DNA of 64,000 nt from Isoetes taiwanensis. Lineage: Eukaryota; Streptophyta; Lycopodiopsida; Isoetales; Isoetaceae. The stretch covers positions 23,904,874-23,968,873 of the forward strand of contig JAJEKV010000003.1 in the NCBI GenBank assembly GCA_021234155.1, given 5' to 3'. Both the position numbers and the translations under genes were made by a program. Shown piece by piece: positions 33,662 through 45,762 of this stretch. Under the pieces are notes generated by a model, which was given only the letters and a program-made list of their open reading frames with translations, had not been told where the DNA came from and did no database searches. Position 1 is the stretch's first letter; every line of letters starts with the position of its first letter.

Positions 33662-34228
33662 ACATACGTCGCCAAAATTTCTCTTTTCTATGATTCTGGC
33701 ATAGGTAGGGCGAAAAAGGGGGGATTCCAGATTTTTTTTGTCTATGGTCTGAGGCGTTCTTGTTTTTTTGTGGTTCCTCTTCATGGTAGGAAATAGCAGG
33801 TGCTGGCTTCACGGGGGCTGCTAAGAACAGCCCGATGGAGGCGCTTGGACGGCCTGCCTCTGCGCGAATCGGCCTGCTTGCTAAAATATTGTTTGTTCTT
33901 CTTGCTTCATGTATTGCTTGATTTATTTACTGCTTGAGTTCGGAGGCCTCTTCTTTATCAGTTGCATGCATGAAATGTAGAAGAGCAGTCGGCCTCTGCC
34001 CAAATCGGCCTGCTTGCTAGAATATTGTTTCTTGTTCTTGCTTCATTCATTGCTTCATTTATTTATTGTTTCAGTTCGGAGGCTTCTTGTTTCTTGTTGC
34101 CTTTGATTTTGGAGGGCAACTGGACCTTCACCTATTTCGGTTCTTCCGCTTTCTTCCCGATTGCAGATGGATCACAGCCGCTTTTGCCATGAAGAGTTCT
34201 GTTTTAGGAAGCAGGGAATGAGGAAGCG
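33662..34228 (+). other. unassigned stretch with a short internal duplication
   Basis: The segments CTCTGCGCGAATCGGCCTGC (33857) and CTCTGCCCAAATCGGCCTGC (33996) head two similar ~110-base units that share GCTAGAATATTGTTTC-type sequence and TTCGGAGGC. No gene recognised. Confidence 0.4.
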
Positions 34229-35273
34229 GCTTCCCAGAAACAGGAAGAGTGTTGGCGATGGTAGGAGTTCTTGACGCATTTCCATTAGGGCACATTAATG
34301 CCCTTCAACAGCTCTTCCTTGCAAGAAATACTTTGGTGATTAGACACACATGGATTAAAAGCCAGGTAAATGGAGGTTCTATTTTTTCGCTTCATACTGA
34401 GAATCTGTGATCAGAGTTTTCAACCTATCTTTGCCATCACGTATTAATAACAAAAACTTGAAGACGGCTCCAAAGTCAGGAATGAATTTTATGATTCCTA
34501 AAAACAAACTGTCAGGATCTCTTGTCCCCATTGCATGAGGTTCTGGAAAAGTCGATGCAACAAACGCTGGTGTTTAAGGAGATCCATCGCAGTCTCGGCG
34601 AAAGACAAGATGTGGTGTTGATTTGATTCGGGATCCTGCTGTCAAGAGGGCAGAGCACGTGCTATAGGTTGTTGATTTAAACTTAATGTCAAAAAAAGGA
34701 CTTATATTTGATTGTTGCATGTCTTGTGATGTTCCTTTGGATTATGTCTTGCCGTGATTTATATCTATGCTTCTCGACCATGCCAAATATTATTCCAAGG
34801 CCTGCAGACGCAGTAGATTGAAATGTTGTTGATTAATTGATTTTGTAGATTGGCCAATTACCATGAAAGTTGCTTGATGGCTTGTGAATGTCCTGTGGTA
34901 TTTTCATTGTTCATTTGATGGCCAGAAGATTGGGAAATCCTGGAGCACTAGAATCCTATGGTGACTCATATCGTGCTAGGTTGACGAGACTTAAGGACTG
35001 CCATTAGAAGTCTTTAAGGGTTGTACTTGGGTATTTGGAAATGGATTCAACAACTACCTATTTCATTTTGTTTTGATGCGCAAAAAATTATATACATATA
35101 ACCTCAGTTTATTTGGTGGGGAGGTGAATATACAAATAACTAGAAGGTTGGGATTCTAGATGGCAATGACACTGAGGTGATGACATCCAAGGGAGTAGAT
35201 ATTGAACAAGATATGGGGAGCTTATTGAATGATGCAAGCTTGTTAGTTCTGCTACAATTCTATGCTACAGTTT
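34229..35273 (+). repeat. gene-derived segment, copy a (partner of 56692-57679)
   Basis: About 1 kb with high similarity to 56692-57679. It starts in an exon whose frame is kept in both copies: LAMVGVLDAFPLGHINALQQ, then LFLARNTLVI. Both exons end at a GT donor after CCAG. The rest is intron-like with shared indels. The gene is not recognised. The likely origin is a fragment of a host gene that was duplicated or carried by mobile DNA. Confidence 0.75.
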
Positions 35274-35341
35274 AGCGTCAAATCTCTCTGACATTGTGAA
35301 AATGAGGCTAATATTGTGTATCGACCAGATGAGGATTTATC

Positions 35342-35440
35342 TCAAACTAGTTTTGTGGTGGTTGGTTTTCATCGTTACTTTATTGAGAGAAAAGAGCTCA
35401 ACTTCAGTTCGTTTTGAACGAAGTAAAATTATATTCTTGG
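35342..35440 (-). repeat. short dispersed repeat, copy a
   Basis: About 95 bases matching 55978-56070 in the same orientation (TTTTGTGG..GGTTGGTTTTCATCG, GAACGAAGTAAAATTAT). On the minus strand both keep a similar frame (IILLRSKRTEVELFSLN versus IILLRLERAAIELFFLN), so it may come from a coding sequence or a retroelement 3' end. Confidence 0.6.
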
Positions 35441-35888
35441 AGCCAGGAGGAACTTCACTTTTGCAGATTTGAAGCACGACTCCTCTGTCCTGAAGAATGT
35501 CTTTTCGAGCAATCTCTTGTATCGATTTATGCAGAAAGTTGAGCAACAGAAGCGAATAAATTATTCGATTCTTTCCCCAGAGAAAATCCCTATAACACAT
35601 GGGTTATTCTACGAGGATCCCATAAATTCTTGCACTGAACTTGATTGTTGAGTGCTGTCTTTGAACTTTCTTGTGTTCTCATGTTGGGCCGCCTATTCTA
35701 GGTGTCATATAGTGAGAAAACTCGTGTTGAGCGCGACTTCGTCTTTGTCTAGGTAATGAATTTTGAGTGCACTGTTGAGCAAATTGCACAACCGGAGATG
35801 GAAAATTTGGAGGCTAATCTTGAATGAACGCCATGCTCGCTAAAGCTTAGGCAGATCCCTTGTATTTGTATCTTCTTTCTCTCCTTAG

Positions 35889-36301
35889 AAAGGAAGACAG
35901 GAACGGTTGGAGTTAGAGAAACGAGAGGCAATAGGTGAGTTTCTTACAGCTATTGTTGTGCACATATATTATCCTTCTTGCAGATCAGCATGTAATATTT
36001 TTGCACATGTGGGCATGTGTTTTCTCTGGGTGCCATCTTGTCCATGTACCTATATGCTAGTTTGATGTGAAGTGAATGCATGTTGTTAAACTCACATCAT
36101 ACAAGCCCCCCCACAGGTACATGCCCATTTTGAAGGAAGATAAATTGTACATTCCAGTAAGTGTTGTAGGATTTGCCATCTTTTGCAAATGAGAATGAGT
36201 GGAAATTGTATGTCAAATTATATTGGGTCATGCAGGTGAAGAAATATCAAGGATACAACTTTATAAGACAGATCCTTGGACCACGTGGAAACGCACAAAT
36301 G
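35889..36301 (+). pseudogene. SF1/BBP-type KH-domain protein, exon fragments
   Basis: Three exon-like pieces with proper splice signals: 35889-35934 (KGRQERLELEKREAI), 36117-36156 (YMPILKEDKLYIP) and 36236-36301 (VKKYQGYNFIRQILGPRGN). The last two join in frame to give the start of a KH domain of the splicing-factor-1 / branchpoint-binding-protein or STAR type, whose hallmark is KLYIPV..YPGYNFIG.ILGPRGNTQKR. The GPRG loop contacts RNA. The rest of the domain is absent after the donor at 36302, and the segment normally between KREAI and KLYIP is missing. It is either a fragment captured by a mobile element or part of a large-intron gene; the former seems likelier. Confidence 0.6.
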
Positions 36302-39300
36302 GTAAGTTGCTTCATATGATTATTGTTTATTCGGCAAAGGTGTATGTACTTTCGCCATTGTGAATACTCATTATTATGTAGACCACTAACTATGATAAAA
36401 AGTACAGCCATGGGAGAGTTGATGCAATGTCATCTAACCTTTGTAAATTAAATTAATTCGTCTTTCCAAAAAGGCGTTCCATGATGAAGCCTTGGTAAAT
36501 TCATTGCCCATGTCACACCTATTAAGAATAAACTCTGGTGGCAATTTTCAACCAAAGGTCATAACAATTCAAGTCATTTTTTAATTTTATTAATGGACAC
36601 AATTTCAAGCCAAGACATAGAAACAATTCGTTTAGTTCCCAAAAGTGTGTTTGTTCCATGATGTTCCATGATGTTCCATGATGAAGGCTTCAACCATAAG
36701 GTCATAACAATTCAACTATTAAATGGACAGAATTTTGAGCCCAAACATAGAAACAAAGCATGGTTTAATTCATTGGTCCCTATACAGAACCTTATCGACA
36801 ATCCGCCCAACATCATACAAAAACATAGTATAGTTTGGTTGATTGATCAGAATGCATGAATAGCATGAACCTTACCGACAACCTGCTCAATGTCATAAGT
36901 AATAACTACAGTATTGTTGCTTGCTCTAACCCCATTGGTACCTTGCAAACAACCAGTATGCAAGGATCTGGAGAATGGCTGCTAAAAGAATCTAGAATGC
37001 AGTGTAAATGACAATGACATTCTTGTGGTCAGTCAGTATATCATCATTGGAGGACGTTATAATTTCGTGAACGGTAGGCGCGTTAATGATTTCAAGGGTT
37101 CCATGACATACCTAGACCACAAATCAAACGCGAATGATCTCCTCAAATTGCTTTTATTAAAAGCTTTTAAAATTGCTGTAATCTATTCACTTATTAATGT
37201 CCCTTCAAAATCCATCAAGACCTGCTTTTCTATTATTAGGAGGAACCAAATATCAGACATCAAATGAAACACATACCTCTGGAATGAGTTTGACTCTTCT
37301 ACCAACAACGTTTTAAAAAGCACATAATTTTGTTATCATTGTAATTGCATAACCCTGGTTAATAGACACAATTCTGTCGGTTATTGATAGTATACAACCT
37401 CAAAATAGAGAATAATACAGACATAACCTATGCAATAACATTGCTAAGATATGGGTATAGTCAAATTTCTACCATCATAAAGGTCATTACCACCTTATCT
37501 TAGAGGGCTCTTTCTGAGCATTTTGAATTGGAGAGATGATATGTTGTAGGGGAATTTGCTAAGCCCTGTTCCATATAAGTACCATAGAAATATCATGGTC
37601 ATGATCTATAAAGCCCAAAAATAGCTTGTCTTGACATCATATGAATATAAAACCTAATCAACAAAGAACTAATCCAAGATGAGAAAATGGTCTAAGAACA
37701 TCTCAACCGGGGCGGCAAAGAAACAATGGTTCTTGCACCTTTGCCGCGACTTTGCATTTCAATTTTGACTACCGCAATTCTTCCTCGAGGCAACCACAAA
37801 AAAAAATTTATAGAGGTGTAGATGTGCTTATCTATGCACAACTCCGCAAGCCAAAGCGCAGAGAGCATCCAAAGTGGATCAAAACAACAAAAAGCACGTC
37901 TTAGCATTTCAATTTCGACGAAATGTCAATTCTTCTTCGAGGCAACCCTGCATCATGAACATGTCTTCTTGTGTTGCATCATCAACGTATCTTAAAAGCA
38001 AAGTAAAAAGAATAAACGAAAAATCTTACTAAACACCATAGGGAAGGCATTTAGCTTAAAGACAGGATATGACAGAGCTGCAATCTAAGGAAGAGTTTGA
38101 GCTACTTAACAGAGCTCTTTAGGTAGCCATCTTTATTGTTGGCATGCTATTATAGCTCAATCACTGCATATTATCAGAGCAATGACATAGTATTCAAGCA
38201 AATCGTCATCAGATCTCCAGGTAGCCAATAAGATGAAAGTCTCCAAAAGATTCATGGTGCTGGTAAATTTGCTATCAACAATCCAATTATACGATACCCA
38301 AAAGCACCAACAGTCCAAAAGAATTCTATACAAATCATAATATTGTGTATAAGAACATCCAAACTGTGCATTGCATTGCATCATGATGAACTGCATCCAC
38401 AACATTGGATTGGCAAGTACAAAAATATGAGGAACCAATTAGGCCCATCCCCAATGCCTTGGCAAGTATTTCAGTTATATCTCAGGCTTGTGTCAAGGGC
38501 ATGCTTACATTAATGAAAGACATAAAATGCACGCATGTCCACAATGACCATTACATTATTTTACTTGTGGAGCCAAGTAATATATTGCAGTTGCATTCAC
38601 ACTCAAATGTATTGACAAGATGTATCCATTTGGTGCGGATCGATCACCCAGGCCTCGCCATTTCAATTGAATCAGCAAAGAAGAACACCCTTCCAACACT
38701 CTCACTTGGACATATAACTAGCATAACTTCTCCACTGGTTCCGATCATTTTCTTCTGCCGGATCTGAATAGATTGAGCTCTCTGTTTCAAAGACTGACTG
38801 AGACAGTTTTATCACGTTTCCTTTGGAAAGACGCTTGCTCAATTTCTTCATTCCATCAGTCTTACTCTTCCCTTCTTCTTTTTATCAATATCTTCCTTTG
38901 GAATAACAAGCAAACTGCACTGCTTACATCATCCTTTTTGTTTTGGAGTTCCCCTATACCACCTTCATAATGTATGCCCATAGGAGTCTTGAGGGCTTCA
39001 TAGAGGATTCTTCTAGCTCACGTGCAATCTTTGCATTTACGAGTGAGTCTGCAATCATGTCATGAGCTTTATTATTCCTCCAATCCTTCAACAGTACATG
39101 CCAAAAGCAAAAATTTAATCTTGCTTTCCATTTAAAGTAGCCTCTTCAATGAACATATCAAAGGTTTCCATTCAATAGTCAAACTGAAATACATCATAGG
39201 TGCACCACTCATGGCACACCAACTGTCTCAGATATTCTGTGGAATTCCCTATCTGCCCAACCAATTCAAGAAATGGTGGCTCCTGCATAAGGGTTGCATA

Positions 39301-39858
39301 GACTGGCCTATGCAGACTGATGCACCACATCAGTGGTCCATGTTTTGAAGATGCACCCTTTCAGTATAAAATAGTTCACAACAAGGTTGCATATTAAACG
39401 GGAGTGTTGCAGAACTCCCGTTTGAAGATTCCCTTCTAAAAAACGTATTAACTATTTGAAATGGCCCTTTTTGGGGTTAAGTCCAGAAAATCATGGCAAT
39501 TATAATTTAATATGTGTTATTTTAACCCAATTTGTTTTTTTAACCATTGGGTCAACATATCAACCACTTGAAATGGCAGTTTTAGGGGTTATTCTCAAAA
39601 CATAATGATGATTATGATTTAGTGTATGCTATTTCAACCATATTTAATATTCTTGCTATTGGATAATTGTGAACACACCACAAAAATAGGTTATTTTGCA
39701 ACATATCACAAGTTAAATTACAAGCAGTAAAACAGAAATTGCAACATGAGAAAAAGAAATAAACATAAAGTTTTCTAGTGTGAAGAAGAAGCAAAAGCAC
39801 TAGAGCATGTTAAATCTATCTACAGAAGAACCTAATCAGTATTTTTGGCTTTTGTACA
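36302..39858. other. long unassigned AT-rich stretch
   Basis: No open frame with a recognisable domain on either strand. Minor items: three tandem GATGTTCCAT units at 36655-36680, and two related segments near 39450 and 39560 (ACTATTTGAAATGGC / CCACTTGAAATGGC). Confidence 0.4.
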
Positions 39859-39945
39859 CTATTCTGGAATAGGATTGTCAATTGCTCGTGCACTCTTGCG
39901 CTATTCCGGAATAGGACCTTGCATTGTTATGCTATTCCGGAATAC
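39859..39945. repeat. ATTCCGGAAT palindromes, first group
   Basis: Three units in 87 bases: CTATTCTGGAATAGG (39859), CTATTCCGGAATAG (39901) and CTATTCCGGAATAC (39932). They are related to the groups at 41.8 and 42.2-42.4 kb. Confidence 0.75.
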
Positions 39946-40164
39946 AAATCGAGAGCCATATTTTGAATCAGCTGCACCACACCTTGTATTTAAATCGTCA
40001 TCTAACATGTCAGTTCTTGTTTAATTATGAAGGTCGCAACTAATGCACACCAAAAAACATGTCTTGTGTGTTCTAATAAGACTTATATCCACTTCTCCTC
40101 ATCTCTAAGGACTGGCATATACAAGAAAACCATCATGTACATCATAACCATATTTGCAGAGAAG

Positions 40165-40300
40165 AAGATAATACAATAATGTTGTTCTCAGTTTTTAGAA
40201 AGATTCAAAACAAGGGCAAAATATTGCCACCTAAGATAATACAATAATGTTGTTCTCAGTTTTTAGAAAGATTCAAAACAAGGGCAAAATATTGCCACCT
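40165..40300. repeat. perfect 68-bp tandem duplication
   Basis: Units 40165-40232 and 40233-40300 appear identical, starting AAGATAATACAATAATG and ending ATATTGCCACCT. Identity indicates a recent event, or an assembly duplication. Confidence 0.85.
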
Positions 40301-41790
40301 AAGAAAGATGAAATGCTAGCGGTGATAACTTTCACTCAATATACATCCACATTCATGATTTTAAGATATGTACAAAATGGCATTTGTTACGTGATTTATT
40401 GTATTAGTTTGTATTCACAATAACAATTGATGCATATAAAATTGCTTTCCTATCTCTCAGATACAAAGAGATCTACTGTAATTCAATTGAATAGGTCTCC
40501 TGCTAGATGTTTTGTAACTAGCGAACCACATTTGAAGTTATTTCCATTGCACGAAGATAGAAGTTGTGGACAAATCCACAAGACCTTGTAGACAATCTTA
40601 AAAACAGATGCTGTAAATAAATCATCAACCTGCTTTGGCTACAGCACTTAACAACTTTATCCATTTCACCAACTTAAACTAACTGTACAGGTTTACTCTT
40701 TTGTTGCATTGTTTAAAATAAATAATGGGTAAGTGTTGAATTGAAACCATCTTCAAAGTTGTATATATAACTGCTGCAAAGCTGTCAATGCCTTTCAAGG
40801 CCTCAAATGGTTAAGTGTTTTGCCCGCTCTTGATTGTTCTTACAAAAAGATCAGAGGACACTGGTGTAGCATTGGAAAATTGTAAGACAATGATTTTTCA
40901 ATCATGAAATCAAGATATAGTTTCACCTTAGAGCTTTGAACTGTACACGCTGAATTTTAAGCAATCAGTGTGGTAGGAGTTGCATATATATCCCATTCAG
41001 TGTATGGAATCTAAACAAGCTTCTGCTTGTTCTCTCTGCAAAACCATGTTAACAAGCTCGCACTCCAATAACATCCTTATTCCGCCTACTGCAGCAACTG
41101 AGGATGTGCTGCCATTTTCAATGCAAGATACTCTGGATAACATTATGCTGATAACACCAGCTGATAACACCATGCTCCAAATCCAATGTCTGAAACGTAT
41201 TGCTTATCTGCATCCATCATTTATTGTGTTATAATACAATCCCCTTGACAGAAACGAATATGCTGTGTAGATAATTACCTTTGACTGCTCCATATTAGGG
41301 AATGTGCTCAGCATGTGAAGCATATAAGTCTGACCACAAACACAACACAGGGTTTCGATTCTAAAAATCAAAAGCTTTTCTTTAAACAAGGTGATCTGTT
41401 CACAATAGCACAACATAAACAGAAGTCTTACTCCAAGTCTTTTCAACCCTGATAGAAACCTGACAGAAAAGTTTTGGCATTAGAGGAAACCTGATAGAAC
41501 CGTTCTGGCAATCGTCAAGCATTGGAGGAGCCGAAAAGCATTTTCAGAGGATTATACCATTCCCAACCGGTGCATCCATCGTCGCCCTTTGCTCGCCAGA
41601 AACCTACACGGGCGGCAATCTCTGGCGCAACCCTAAACTACACGAAACTGGCAAAAAGACCAATATAGATCGCGCCATGGCTTATCTTGTAGCCAGACAC
41701 AATTCCAAGGCAATGTGAAGGTGAAATGGGAGCTCGAGGTCGGGAAGGAGAGATCGCCTTGATCAAAGCTTGAAAAAAAAAACATCAAAA
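40301..41790. other. unassigned stretch
   Basis: No gene recognised. An 84-codon open frame at 40980-41234 shows no domain. Confidence 0.35.
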
Positions 41791-41791
41791 C

Positions 41792-41824
41792 GTATTCCGG
41801 AATACAAAGTGTATTCCGGAATAC
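41792..41824. repeat. two GTATTCCGGAATAC palindromes
   Basis: Two exact 14-bp palindromes separated by AAAGT: 41792-41805 and 41811-41824. Confidence 0.85.
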
Positions 41825-42169
41825 ATTTCCCACTTATGATTTTGACCCAAAACCCGGTATCCCTGTCATATAAAGAAAAAAATCAATATCCCCCACTTTT
41901 TTTTAACTACAACCATGTATCCACACAAAAAAAAATAAAAAAATTGAAAGGTCAACATCGCCAAAAAAATCTAGTTGTTGCTCTTTTCGCTAATCCCTTC
42001 AGTACTTAGAACTATGTTCTTATATCCCCAAATAAAAAAACAAATAAAATCGCAAGGTCCTTCAAATCAAATGAAACAAAAAAAAAATTTGTAAGGTCAT
42101 TGAAAATGCCAAAAACTCGAAAAACCTGAAAAATTGCAAGGTCACTGTTTACTCTCAGAAACTTGTACA

Positions 42170-42392
42170 GCAAAAGTGTATTCCAGAATACACTTTGGAT
42201 TTAGAGCAAAACCAAAAGTGTATTCTGGAATACACTTCGACTTTTAAGAAAAGCAAAAGTGTATTCCGGAATACACTTTTGTTATCCTCGAATAGCAAAA
42301 GTGTGTTCCGAAATACAATTTTGGTACTTTCAAATATTATATCATTAAAAAATAACTCGTTGTACCCTAAAAGTACGTTTTCTGGAATACAA
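42170..42392. repeat. cluster of GTGTATTCCGGAATACAC palindromes
   Basis: Five units in about 220 bases: 42176 (one mismatch), 42219 (one mismatch), 42258 (perfect, extended by flanking AAAA/TTTT), 42301 and 42373 (both degenerate). Spacers are 20-50 bases and themselves AT-rich. Because each unit is palindromic, both strands encode the peptide VFRNT, giving false ORFs on both strands. Confidence 0.85.
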
Positions 42393-42923
42393 TTCAAGCT
42401 AACAAAATGTTGTATAGGACGTACACTTAAATTAGTGGTTTTCTCTAAAAACACACTTCAGATAAATTCTAACTGTTAGAAAAAGTGTCACTTTGACACA
42501 GTCAATTTTCTCTTTGCACAAAAAAATGATTGATTTTGGGGGGGTCAAAATGCAATTTTATGACCAAAATAAAAATTTTACCTCATTTTAGATCTTTCTT
42601 TGGAAAAAAAAGGGAATCTTTGAGGAATATTCCTTTTGCTCCCGTTTCAATGATTTGCTCTCGTTTATAATGCAACCTTGTTTCACGGGCTTTGCAGCCA
42701 TTTTTCTGTATGAATTCAACTGCCATAGGTGCATTCTGATATAACCATTATTGAGATTTTAAGGAAAGGAAGTGCATAAAAACCTAAATTACCAAGGATT
42801 TCTGATGGATTAACGAGCATTATGCTCCTCGGCAAGAAATTCCACGCCATTTCTTTGAAAAATCTATGAAACTGCCCCATCTATGGCCGTTTGAAAAATC
42901 TATGAAACTGCCGTCAATTCACG

Positions 42924-43372
42924 ATGGCGGAGCTTGACGACGAAGACTTTATTTTGACTGCGGAGGAATTCAACTATCTGAGGAGCTTGGACCAGGAGGA
43001 CGCTCCTACTTTAGACGTTCTTGATGATGAACACCTCTTTGACGAAGACTTATCTGAGGAAGACCTAGATCATTGGATGCAGAAGACCTAGATGAGGACT
43101 TTGTCAACTTTTGTCAGTCAATAGAAGAAAATCTCTGCAAAGGAGATAGTGAAGTTGAAGCAGAAGCAGCCAGTATAGCCATGCATGACTTGGTCAATGC
43201 ATCAATTGGACTTGGAAGTGAACAGCAACAAGAAGTAAGCACATGGAACACTTGTACATATCCGCGTGAATGGCGACCATGGGAGCAACAAGCAACACAA
43301 GGAATGACAGTAACAAAGAAGCATGGCAACTATGCCACAAGAAATGATGACTCCAAGGATGAAGAAGCGTAA
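42924..43372 (+). pseudogene. acidic small protein, frameshifted, unknown
   Basis: From ATG 42924 the frame reads MAELDDEDFILTAEEFNYLR, then DVLDDEHLFDEDLSEEDLDH and a TAG at 43089. An overlapping +1 frame (43073-43372) continues the same style: AEDLDEDFVNFCQSIEENLC, then EVEAEAASIAMHDLVNASIG, ending at a TAA. A third frame after 43350 gives KKRKIEMPHLDCPRCF. One or two frameshifts would join these into a ~160-residue acidic protein with a basic CxxC tail. I do not recognise it. The cluster of palindromes lies 530 bases upstream. Confidence 0.4.
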
Positions 43373-43710
43373 GATAGAGATGCCCCATCTTGATTGCCCT
43401 CGGTGTTTCAAAGTGATAACACACGCTTGACTACATGAACAATAAGAAGCAAGGCCAACCTGTGTATACGTCGCGTGAAGCCGCAATGGGAGTGGACTGT
43501 TGGGGGCAAACTAAGGGTGTTAGGACCTCGAAAGCCTCCACAATCTAGGAAACCTAAAGGCAAGATTGTTGCTTCCAATGAGAACTTAACATTTGAGAAT
43601 GTTCACCACTTGTATATTCATATTGAAATTGTAATTTGCCATTTCTATATGGTTATTGAGATTGTCTGACTCCCATTTGGGTTGTAAATACGTGGAGAAT
43701 TTATAAAGAT

Positions 43711-44054
43711 TTTTTGCACTTGATGTCCTTTGTTTGTAAGAATTCATGTCACTCATCTCCTTTTATTTTGACTACTTGGTTTTTTATCTTTTCATGTCTA
43801 TGTTATCACTTTTCTAGTATACAGAAAGTTGGTATTGAAGATAATAGAAAGATCTAGTCTAATCATTACATGTGCAAACTTGATATATTTCTAGCACTAT
43901 GCCTATGCGCAATGCATTCTTATGGACCATCAAAATGTAGACTCTAAATCACAACCTTCTTGCCACACTTACAAATGCTCCCCGCTACAAACCAAGCATA
44001 TTATGTCAAAGGCGGAGTCGGGGTTACGCATGTTATAAGAAGTAGGTTAGAAAC
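43711..44054 (+). repeat. direct repeat flanking a Copia fragment, copy a
   Basis: Matches 47154-47498 in the same orientation (TTTTTGCACTTGATGTCC, AGAAAGTTGGTATTGAAG, AGCATATTATGTCAAAGGCG). Short pieces of its end (GCATATTATGTCAAAGGCG...TGTTATAACAAGT) recur at 44224-44290 and 55927-55972. Confidence 0.8.
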
Positions 44055-45287
44055 TTAACACTGCTGAAATGCACTCATCATGGCTTCTAATGCCCGAAAT
44101 TCATGAGATTAGCATCTTATGTGTGAAGAGCACAAACTTTTTACACTTGAGAATATCAAGTTACCAAACTAAGGCACAAAGAAATCTCAAGTCAGGGTTT
44201 CTAACCACACTTCCTGCTCCATTTAACAATGCCTCCGCAACCAAGCATGTTATATCAAAGGCGGAGTGTGTGTTATAGCAAGTAGCTTAGAAACTTAATA
44301 ATGGGAGCTGCACCGATCATATATGGCTTAGCGCAAACGCCCTTACACTTTGACAATATCAAGTTACTAGCTATGACATAAAGGAATATCCATCTAATTG
44401 TCTCAAGAACTTAATGGCAAATACGCGTCTTTGGCGGGGTTAGTTATGCATAACAAGAACTTTGAGATTCTCCCCTAAGCTCAGCTATCAACGTGTTAAC
44501 CACTACATTATTGTATATTAGAGGCTTGTCAGGGGATGTCCGATAGGGATGCACTACAAACCTCTGCCATATAGAAAAGAGTAACCCTCTAGATTTTGTT
44601 TGCATGCTAGTTGTTCTCAAGTTTTCCACAACCCCACAAATAACCCCAAATAGCAACCGGACTAGATTTTCATAGAATATGCTTTGTGCCATGAAAATAT
44701 AGGAAGTGAGGCGACTTTTGGATTAAAATGGTCCACGTTTACGTGATCCATATTTGTCTAAAACTCCATGGCAATCTCAACTATTATTGAACCTCCTCGA
44801 ACAAGCAAGAGCGATGGGTCTTACGATCAAATACACTTCCAAGAATCTTAACATTGGTATCGGTGTTCTTTCCAATAAGTCACTTATCTAAACTAGATCA
44901 AGGACAAGAATCCCTTTCTAGGTTCCTTTCTTGAACTGCTACTTAAGGAGTTCTAGTAAAGTTTTTTGTTGATCTTGAATCACATGTTGTAGATGTTCTC
45001 AAAGTGTAAGGCGCTTTGTGCTCTTAATAAGGCAACTTTATGTCGGGCATTAGAAGCCATAATCAAGAACCCTTTGTTAAGTTTCCTAGCATTCAACAGG
45101 TGATCTTTGCTCTGCAAAGATCCAAGAATTCTGCTAGTACAAGTTAGTGTTTATGTCACACAACATTGAGGACTTTAATCTTCAACATTTGCATTCTTCT
45201 CATGTGATTTGGATGCTACAAAAATGAAGAAAACAGAGACAACAAGGTGTGAATAAACCAAATAGATGTAATATCACTTCAAACCTT
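44055..45287. other. mosaic of related repeat pieces
   Basis: A segment near 44078-44163 (TGGCTTCTAATGCCCG, GAGCACAAA, TTACACTTGAGAA) reappears inverted at about 44990-45060. A further partial copy of the repeat end is at 44224-44290. No gene. Confidence 0.5.
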
Positions 45288-45762
45288 TGTGGGTTGCGGA
45301 TATACTACACCGGTGATTAGCGATTATTTTGCTTAAATAACTTTCTAGCTAGAAAAGCCGAGCAAGGTGATTCACCGCAATTCACTCCACGATTCCATTA
45401 AAAAAAACGGAGCAACAAATAGAAAGCGCATAGTTTATAAAGCTTAGCATACTCGAATCGGTAGCAACAAAGATTCTCATGTACTTTTCTCCAAAGAACC
45501 ACTTCACTTCACATAAAGTCGACATGGAGAATTAGAGCTCACCAAGTTTCCCACGCACAACTACGATTTACGCCCGGCAGTCGGCTGTTTCTTTGCATCT
45601 CTGCTTTTAAGCCCACGATGACTATTTCTTGAACGTCCCCTTTTATTCTTTGTATCTCCACCGACCTTATTTTTAAATACACGTGCCTCCATTTCATAGC
45701 AATTCAATATTTCGTACTTGTTCAACTCCATATACCATATAATATGGCATGGTACATCTACA
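45288..45762 (-). repeat. probable 3' LTR of Copia element 1
   Basis: On the minus strand it starts TGTAGATGTACCATGCC, right after a purine run GAAGGGGAAG (the plus-strand primer), and ends ...CGCAACCCACA. The borders are TG...CA. Length 475 bp is normal for Copia. The matching 5' LTR is not present, so the left edge rests on the terminal dinucleotide only. Confidence 0.5.

Noticed and set aside
39859-42392. CRISPR-like array of repeats.
   Set aside because: Units are degenerate, irregularly spaced and in a plant-like context with no cas genes; spacers are not of even length.
42155-42479. ORFs on both strands with repeated VFRNTLLLF peptides.
   Set aside because: The repeats come from palindromic DNA units read on both strands; composition is AT-driven and there is no conserved frame.
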